A stretch of 64,000 nucleotides of DNA, taken from assembly GCA_029948255.1 (NCBI GenBank), contig JALIZF010001838.1, positions 62,001-126,000 on the forward strand, read 5' to 3'. The notes under the pieces were generated by a model. The model was given only the letters and a program-made list of their open reading frames with translations, was not told where the DNA came from and searched no databases. The translations under genes and the position numbers were made by a program. This document shows, one piece after another, positions 57,801-64,000 of this stretch (within the stretch, counting starts at the first letter, position 1; each line of letters starts with the position of its first letter). The stretch comes from Telmatactis stephensoni (lineage: Eukaryota; Cnidaria; Anthozoa; Actiniaria; Isophelliidae).

Positions 57801-58022
57801 GACGTAACAATTACCCTCCAATTTTTGGACATGAAAAGAAAAAAAAAGAAAAGAAAAAAAAAGAAAAAAGAAAAGATATAACCAATGATATGATCTATGA
57901 TATGATGTCGAACAGGGCCCAGAATTTGAGCAAAGATGACAAGACTTACATGAATTCAGTGCACTGGATACAGAAATCCAAGTGACCATGACGATCAATA
58001 GCACGCAACTTTTGAACAACAT
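54866..58022 (-). CDS. Secreted two-module ShKT protein, paralogue B
   Basis: Exons on minus: 57950-58022, 57489-57569 (or -57566), 56088-56234, 55632-55733, 54866-54993; 176 or 175 aa. The architecture and phases equal paralogue A: signal peptide (MLFKSCVLLIVMVTWISVS), papilin-like [19 protein letters not shown], ShKT 1, a second CC-DG motif, ShKT 2, stop TAA at 54866-54868. The tandem acceptor of exon 2 is TAGCAG and both AGs keep the frame open, unlike gene A. The gene spans 3.2 kb against 5.4 kb for A because its introns carry fewer insertions. Conservation of exons, 3' UTR and TATA region shows a fairly recent tandem duplication. Same functional caution as for A: ShKT is shared by toxins and ordinary secreted proteins. 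Confidence 0.85.
55846..56030. repeat. Short ATTC tract and CTCTAAGACGGACAC array in ShKT gene B
   Basis: Two small simple-sequence blocks at the same intron position as the much longer arrays of gene A (45481-46255). They give the likely pre-expansion state. Confidence 0.75.
56508..56565. mobile_element. MITE, family T3, short copy 2
   Basis: TTAGGGTCTGATTATATGAA and the inverse GGTTCATATAATAATCAGGC around GGTTGGCGCG: only 58 bp, a near-solo hairpin of the family at 28696-28836. Confidence 0.65.
56684..56825. mobile_element. TIR element TATAGA-GATTTCACGGCA in ShKT gene B intron 2
   Basis: TATAGAAGAATTTCACGGCA and the inverse TGCCGTGAAATCGCTCTATA-like end. Gene A reads straight through this position (CACC followed by unrelated bases at about 47123). 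Confidence 0.8.
57632..57788. mobile_element. Foldback MITE, family T2, copy 2
   Basis: GAGCAGTCCCTCCTTTCCCC, TCAGTAAAAGCGAGCGCCAA and their inverses; a cleaner hairpin than the copy at 7240-7428. It lies in ShKT gene B intron 1. Confidence 0.87.
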
Positions 58023-58094
58023 CTCTCAAAGCCCAAGTTATAACACTTGCTTTAGCGTCAAATAAATAGTTATCAAATACTGCTTTTCTGACCT

Positions 58095-58103
58095 CTATTT
58101 ATA
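58095..58103 (-). promoter_or_regulatory. TATA box of ShKT gene B
   Basis: TATAAATAG on the minus strand, about 75 bp upstream of the start codon. Same sequence and distance as in gene A. Confidence 0.7.
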
Positions 58104-58216
58104 CTTCAGTATTTGAACGCTAACCACACCCCTAGGTTTTGGGTTAAAGTTAATTAACCGCTGGTTCAACCAGCTGTTACGACCAAAGAATGACCAGTCA
58201 ACCGTTTAAACCGCAT

Positions 58217-58400
58217 GGGTGGCGCATCTGTTACACCACTCGCCTCTCACCATGTGGGCCGGTGTACGAGCCCTGGCTCGGACGCTGGATCACATGTGAG
58301 TTGATCAGTTTGATGTGTTGTTCTCTCCTTTGCCAAGAGGTTTTTTCTCCGGCTATTCTGGTTTTCCTCTCTCAGCAAAAATCAACATATGAGTCGAGTG
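58217..58400 (+). mobile_element. SINE copy upstream of ShKT gene B
   Basis: GGGTGGCGCATCTGTTACAC, CACTCGCCTCTCACCATGTG, then TTCTCCGGCTATTCTGGTTT, CCTCTCTCAGCAAAAATCA; matches the SINE at 51978 without its 3' tail. It starts right where similarity with the gene A upstream region ends. Confidence 0.65.
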
Positions 58401-58512
58401 ATGTTTATAAAATATTTAATATAGAGGTAGTGAGTGTAAGAGTACAATGCCCCACAAACGCAATTAGTGCGCAAGCGTTAGAAGATGGATACTGACTTAA
58501 ATAAACAGTTAT

Positions 58513-58901
58513 TAGGCTAAGGTCAAACGTCGTACTTCACATGAGCCGTATTTTATTCACTGAATTAAGTTCGTGTAAAGTTCGGATCCTAAAGTTCGAC
58601 GTTTGACCTAATTAGCTTCGACTGACTGAATTTGGTACGACTAAGTCGTTTTATACGACTGACTCAGGCGTGCTACACTTGAACTTAATAGATTGAGTTC
58701 GACTTCTGGTTAAACGTCGAACTTTATTGAGCTGAACTAAATTCAGACGTCGCAGGCATACATCCCCTTGCATTCGTCAAGACTGTCTTTAGGATCGATT
58801 CATTAGTACGACGTTTGACCTGGTCTGTCGAACTAAATTGTTTGGGTCGACCTGAATTCCAAAGTATGACTCAATTAAGTACGACATTTGACCTTAGCTT
58901 A
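58513..58901. mobile_element. TIR element AAGCTAAGGTCAAA(C)GTCGTACTT
   Basis: GCTAAGGTCAAACGTCGTAC at the left, GTACGACATTTGACCTTAGC at the right. The phrase CGACGTTTGACC-like also occurs several times inside in both directions. About 390 bp, non-coding. Confidence 0.85.
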
Positions 58902-59156
58902 AAAGACTCTACATTTGCTAGTAAAAATGAAGACTTTTCATGTGTTGTCAGAAGGAATTAGCTAGAAAATGAGTCTGCTAGCCCTCTTGAATTGGCCAAG
59001 TTCTTTAATTAACGATCTTTTAATACAAAGGGAGCTTTGTTTCGAAAAAGGGTTTTTGCACGAGTTTTTGCACATTTTATTTCAAAAATTTGTTATCCAT
59101 AGGTTCATATATTTTCAGCCTGAAAGACATTCTTAAACATTCCAAGATATTTTTCT

Positions 59157-59420
59157 ATTGCTGGGCGGGGAGTTGAAATTGCCACAGAACAACGGAGAGT
59201 TGCCTATAGTTCTTGCACTCATTGTTACTTAAACATTTATGGAAACCCTTAATTTTTTTTTACCGAACTTCATTGATAAGATGAAGATATATATTGTTGG
59301 GCGGGGGAGTTGAAATTGCCTCAGAACAACGGAGAGTTGCCTATAGTTCTTGCACTCATTGTTACTTAAATATTTATGGAAACCCTTCTTTTTCTCCGAA
59401 CTTTATTGATAAGATGATAT
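59157..59420. repeat. Tandem duplication, period 136 bp
   Basis: Two units starting TGGGCGGGGAGTTGAAATTG (59162) and TGGGCGGGGGAGTTGAAATT (59298) share CAGAACAACGGAGAGTTGCC and CTTGCACTCATTGTTACTTA. High identity implies a recent event. Confidence 0.88.
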
Positions 59421-60370
59421 CTCTATTATCACGGTAAAATTGAAGAATTCCTGGGATTCCTTCCTTAATTAATCCATTGTACATAAACCGGGTTTATTCA
59501 GCTGTTCGATTCTTTGGTTTGTTTCTTTGTTTCTTTGGTTGAAGGTAAATATCAGAAATATTTCAAAACAAATATAGGTAATTCATTAGAAATAACCTCA
59601 TAAAACAAAGCTTACCAAATATATATATCACTAAACGAAATCGGAAATTTAAGCATCTTTAAACATTGCTTAAAGTTGCGAAAAGATCAGCTCGAGAAGC
59701 TTTACACCTGTCATGTAAAGACCAGTAAAGATGCTTAAAGCCAGATTGTCGATCTGTGTGAAGGCAGAGTAAATCTTACGTAATGAAGACGTTTAAAGAT
59801 TAGGATTACACATACTATGGGATGCATAAAGCTAACTTATATTTAATCGTTACTATGATGTCGTAAAGGTATTTAAAAATTAGGATATTTAAAAATTAGC
59901 ATTACAGATAATTTGTGATGGCGTAAAGCTACCTTAAATTTGATCTTCACTATGATACGATGTCGTAATGCGTGATTTTGATCTTTTTTACCTTAGAAAA
60001 AGCGAGAAACATAATTGTGACATTTAAACTTTATCGGCGAAAAATCTTTCAATAAATAATGTTAGTTTAAAGAATAAATATTGTCAACTGATACGCTTTC
60101 ATGTGTGGTATGTTTGAATGGCTACATACGAGGAGAGGTTTATGGTAAGTAAACGCGTATAAAGAAATGCATAGTCGATCTTTCTTCAGCTTAACGTCAA
60201 TGGCAAATGTTACCTTTAAACAGCTTTACGCCGAGAAATAAAGCTGATCTTCTTGGTCACGATCGACAGTCGCATAAATGTTGACTTTAAACTAAAATAC
60301 ATGGCTTTAAGCCACGGTAAAGGGGATCTTTAATCATCTTTACACTTGTTTAAAGCTGGGGCGTTGAATG
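59421..60370. other. AT-rich spacer, no gene seen
   Basis: Several AAAGCT-TTAAACAT-CTTTAC words recur in both orientations (TTTAAACATTGCTTAAAG, GATGCTTAAAGCC, TTTAATCATCTTTACACTTG), hinting at an old inverted-repeat element. No exon or RNA gene is recognised. Confidence 0.45.
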
Positions 60371-60660
60371 AACCCATTGTAGGCTGTTAGAATCTCAATC
60401 TAAGGGAAAAAACTGGGGGTCACCACGCATTTTAATGGGTTATACGTCATCAAATGGTGCGAAAAATGCATTTTTGACGACCCAAAGGAAAAAACATATA
60501 AATCCTCTATACTTCCAATAAGTTTCAAACTTATTTTCCTAAAACACTCTAAGCATAATTCTCTGGTAGGCCAATACCATAAAATACGCGAAAACAAAAA
60601 AAATCATCAGTGCTTTTATAAAAACATTTACTTGGTTTTAGGCTGTTCTAGTACGATGGC
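60371..60660. repeat. Dispersed repeat with GGGGTCACC, second member
   Basis: GAACCCATTGTAGGCTGTTA, CTGGGGGTCACCACGCATTT and CATCAAATGGTGCGAAAAAT align in order with 6069-6200. Confidence 0.6.
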
Positions 60661-60689
60661 CCACAGGGGCAAAACACAATGCAAAATTC

Positions 60690-60885
60690 CTTTGAAAACA
60701 CAACAAAGTTTTATGGAACACAACAATCTTTCACAGAACACAACAAAGTCTCGTGGAACACAACAATCTTTCACTGAACACAACAATCTTTCACTGAACA
60801 CAACAATCTCTCATAGAACACAACAAAGTTTCACAGTACACAAGTCTTTCACAAGCAACTAAAATCTTTCACGGGGCAACAATCT
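60690..60885. repeat. AACACAACAATCTTTCAC minisatellite
   Basis: About ten units of 18-20 bp (GAACACAACAATCTTTCACT, with AAAGTTTCAC variants). Ser/Gln/Asn-rich frames through it are spurious. Confidence 0.88.
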
Positions 60886-61210
60886 TTCACGTCAAGCACA
60901 GCTGCCACAGGCTTCCCAGTCTGATTATCTGTGGATTATGTCTAGTAACGGTCATTTCCAGGTCGAAAGCCAAATATACCCTGTTAGAAATGCTCTCAAA
61001 ATGACTGATTTTTTCAAACATCATGCCAAATATTGAGTTCAAAAATAAAGATTAATGCTTAATACTTAAGTCTCGGAACTCGGGGATAGCTTGTTACCTC
61101 TTTCCCTCATCCCTCTCCTCCCCTCATCCCTATTTGCGTGTTCAAATGGAACGTTCCGGTGTACGTCGATCAGGTGGCATATACAGCACAATCGGAGAAC
61201 AGTCAAAACG

Positions 61211-61651
61211 ATAGCCTGGTTTTCACTATCGAAGCAAGACAACGCCAAGCTCGTGTTTTCACTTGTAAAAGTGGCGACGCAAGCATAAACGCTAGCACAA
61301 AAGAACGGAAGGTTTTATTTTTCTTGCGCGGGCTTGCGTCGTCTTGCGTCGTCTTTCAATGTCTTTCGTCGTCTTGCGTTGTCTTGCTTCATCTTGCGTC
61401 GTCTTTCGTAGTCTTGCGTTGTCTTGTGTTGTCTTGCGTCGTCTTGCGTTGTCTTGCGTTGTCTTGCGTCGTCTTCCGTCGTCTTGCGTTGTCTTGCGTC
61501 GTCTTGCGTCGTCTTGCTTCGTCTTGCGTTGTCTTGCGTCGTCTTGCATGCGTTGTGTAGAGTCATCGTGCGTGGTCTTGCGTGGTTTTCCGTTGTCTTG
61601 CGTCGTCTTGTGTTGTCTTGCTTCGTCTTGCGTTAGCGTGAACCAGGCATT
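61211..61651. mobile_element. TIR element with an internal GTCTTGCGTC array
   Basis: The left end TAGCCTGGTTTTCACTATCG, AAGCAAGACAACG is inverted at the right (CGTTAGCGTGAACCAGGCAT). Between about 61325 and 61635 lie some thirty 10-bp units GTCTTGCGT(C/T). The unit is the inverse of the AAGACAACGC in the left arm, so the array appears to have grown from the arm. Confidence 0.8.
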
Positions 61652-61689
61652 ATATCGTATTTATCCCACACCATAGCGAATACAGCCAA

Positions 61690-62900
61690 TCAGAAAGCAG
61701 GAAAGCCGTTGTATATTTGACGGTATTCAACTGTCTCTTCCCATGACACATTGCCATTATTTGCTGTATTTTCTATGGTGTGGGCTTAGTGTAGGATAAA
61801 ATAATTGTATGTATTTGCTACCTGACGCATAAAATCAAATCAAAGCGATTTGAATTCATGTTACGGGGACAAATTCTAATGTAAGTCAGAAATGGTTTCC
61901 AATTTTATTATTCAAATAGGTATTTAAAAGTAAAAATATTATCACTTGCGAGAAAAAAAGTCCTGATATTCGAAAAAAGAAAAAAAATTAGGAAAAAACG
62001 TCCAGACATTCGAAAAAAGAAAAGGAAAACAGGAAAAAAAGAAAGAAATTTGTAATGTCTAGGGAATGCACCCCACAGAAACAATGCAGTGAGATATATG
62101 AATAATTATAATTAAAAATAAAAAATGAAAATGAAATTTATCAGAAAAAATATCAAAAACACCAAACATTTAAACACAAGTTCAAAAAGATGTAATTTTA
62201 ACTTAAAGCTTGGGGAAGAAACGGAAAAAATGAAATAAAAAAGAAGTCAGAAAAGAATCCGACGTCAACGAGGATCGAACCTGTAACCCCTTAAAGAGCA
62301 CCCCCCGGAAATAAAATAACAGACTGAATGAATAACTGTAAAAAGAAAAAAGAAAAAAAAAATTGGGACGATTCTCCCGAGACATTCTGAGAAGCTGAGA
62401 CATCGAATCGACTTACGTTACGGATGAAGATTTCGGCCCCATCCACGCTATCCCGGTGCTACATATTACAGTTATCTTAGCCCGAAGGCCAGGGAGGGAG
62501 ACGATATCCGGACCCTAATCCATACCTTTAGATATCACCTTAGACCGCTGCGCTACCTAGACACTTAATAAATTTAATGACTAATTGGGGTAGTCTATTC
62601 GGCGAAGTTTCATTGTAATGCTATCACTCCCCAGGGAAAGAAATGAACCAATCAGAGTCCAGCCATAAAAAAATAGCTGTTTTGTAAATAAATAGAAAGA
62701 GAAAATAAAAGAATTAGTTTTCAGGAACATCGAGCTTGTCTGCATTGTTTTACTCCATCGATTTGTCCCAATTCCCCAGGGAGATAGAAGAACCAATCAA
62801 AATCTAGTCGATTGAAGAGGGATCAATAAATTTCCATGATTATTTTAAGTACAGCAAGCTTCAAGCCGTTACGTACGCTATTACTAATGGATTTTTATTT
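61690..62900. other. AT-rich spacer, no gene seen
   Basis: A-rich pseudo-repeats (GAAAAAAGAAAAA, about 61955-62045 and 62340-62365) and tRNA-like words (CGAGGATCGAACCTGTAA near 62270; GACCGCTGCGCTACCTAG near 62545). The words do not assemble into one tRNA. No exon is recognised. Confidence 0.45.
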
Positions 62901-62911
62901 CCGTTGCAAAG

Positions 62912-63008
62912 TGAAATGATCGGCCTCACTGAAGATGTTCAGTTGGAATCCACGTTTCTTATTTCAGGAATATCCCTAGAGCGTAATCAGATTAAGACAT
63001 CAGCAAAG
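62912..63008 (+). CDS. Isolated exon-like segment of an unknown gene
   Basis: A polypyrimidine-poor acceptor (TTTCCGTTGCAAAG) precedes 97 nt that are open in one frame: one base, then 32 codons beginning EMIGLTEDVQLE and ending RNQIKTSAK, followed by donor GTAAGT. Composition is coding-like against an AT-rich background. I do not recognise the product, and I see no partner exon before 64000, so the rest would lie outside the window or it may be chance. Confidence 0.35.
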
Positions 63009-64000
63009 GTAAGTTATTTTATAAGTTAAGGTGATTTAAAATTTGGATTGATACTTTTAGCTCATCGTTTTAAAACAAAGCTCGTAGTTGTTTACATGTA
63101 CGCGTTTGTTCTTCAATATTAACACCAAATTTGTTAGTTACATAGTCGATTTGAGTTTAATTGTGTAAGTAGACGAGAAATTAAATTATAACTGATCTCG
63201 TCAAAATGTATCCCCGAAAACTCCACAGAGAATCTCGTAATGCAGAATGCCAAACTCGCGCAAGTTTTTATATTGTCGTATTCAAAATATTGCATGGGAA
63301 ATGCCATTTCTGCCTAGAAACTTAATAACACAAAAAAGTATATAGACCTTTCGAATCTTCCATAGCGCTTTCATTACATGATGAAATCTTTCAAGTGATT
63401 CACTGCTCTGCCTGACGAATTATGCTATACATAGTCAAGATAACTAAAATTACACGATTGTAGAATCCAGAGTAAGCACCAGACTGAGACACGAACGTCA
63501 CGTGATTTGACATGTTTCACCGCATTTGTGCTATTTTTAAACCACAGGTCACTTACGCGCGCTCGTCAATTTTGAACATTTACATTCATTTGCTTCCAGC
63601 GCGAGGTGAATTCGTTCGAATCGTGTTCTAAAAAAGAAATCGAATGGGGGACAACATGTCAAGGTTTTTATAAGGGTGTGTGCGGAGTCTCAGTCACCTG
63701 ATTATACTCTCCTGGATTTAGTCGTTATTTTTGATGTTAGTCTTGTGGTTAGGGAACGGGAACTAATTTCGAAAACTGAAGAACTGATGTCCAAAGCTGT
63801 TTTTTATCATAATCGGTACCTATTTTAATATCCCATATCAATCTTGGGGCGGGGAAGGGGGTGGGTTGGGGTTGGGAAAGAACTAGAACCCTTCACTACC
63901 CCTCTGACTTTCTCATGCGACCTGCGCTGGGGCTATTGTTAATGGGGCTTGTTAATTGCTTAATTTGTAGAAACCCAGAACACAAGATGTTATTTTCCCT
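63009..64000. other. Window end, no further feature supported
   Basis: AT-rich sequence with a G-rich stretch near 63845-63880. If 62912-63008 is an exon, this would be its downstream intron. Confidence 0.4.

Noticed and set aside
61292..61676. Cys/Val/Leu-rich and Lys/Thr/Gln/Asp-rich repeat proteins on both strands
   Set aside because: Both strands of a 10-bp minisatellite are open in several frames; a 10-bp period cycles the frame, giving a 30-bp pseudo-repeat peptide.
62255..62560. Possible minus-strand tRNA
   Set aside because: The A-box-like and B-box-like words are about 270 bp apart with no cloverleaf; more likely scattered SINE debris.

Overview
The window looks like nuclear DNA of an anthozoan cnidarian, most likely a stony coral. 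It is AT-rich, has short exons with GT-AG introns, carries an adhesion GPCR and ShKT-domain secreted proteins, and is packed with short inverted-repeat elements. No species can be named from sequence alone. Exons were built by hand from splice sites and reading phase; every join given in the main genes keeps phase.

Layout. 65-8668 (+): 3' part of an adhesion G-protein-coupled receptor (Thr/Lys stalk, GAIN, GPS, seven membrane helices), 14 exons, 5' end outside the window. 8669-12038: its probable 3' UTR, then a 1.1 kb CCAA/CATC-type satellite. 12203-16740 (-): complete PDIA6/P5 protein disulfide isomerase, 7 exons, 440 aa, the same length as the human protein. 17495-33778 (+): complete PHF20-family chromatin reader (two Tudor-like domains, AT-hook-like motif, C2H2 finger, PHD finger), 17 exons; its start lies 754 bp head-to-head from PDIA6.

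35816-41144 (+): two tandem copies of an unrecognised, apparently frame-broken coding block, separated by a 5'-truncated non-LTR retrotransposon with zinc knuckle and restriction-like endonuclease (37606-39065, -). 43470-49607 and 54120-58103 (-): two tandem paralogous genes for small secreted proteins built twice from a Cys-Cys-Asp-Gly motif exon plus a ShKT exon. Each has a TATA box and a spliced 3' UTR. The spacer between them holds a decayed Penelope-like element with hammerhead-like ends, SINEs and foldback elements. 58104-64000: mostly repeats, plus one isolated exon-like segment at 62912-63008.

The clearest collective signal is the number of non-autonomous inverted-repeat elements (about 25, in several families with two to five copies here) and how differently they have landed in the paralogous introns. 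The two duplicated gene pairs act as internal filled-site/empty-site controls. PDIA6 (oxidative folding in the ER) and the cysteine-rich secreted proteins are neighbours, but nothing in the sequence shows a functional link.
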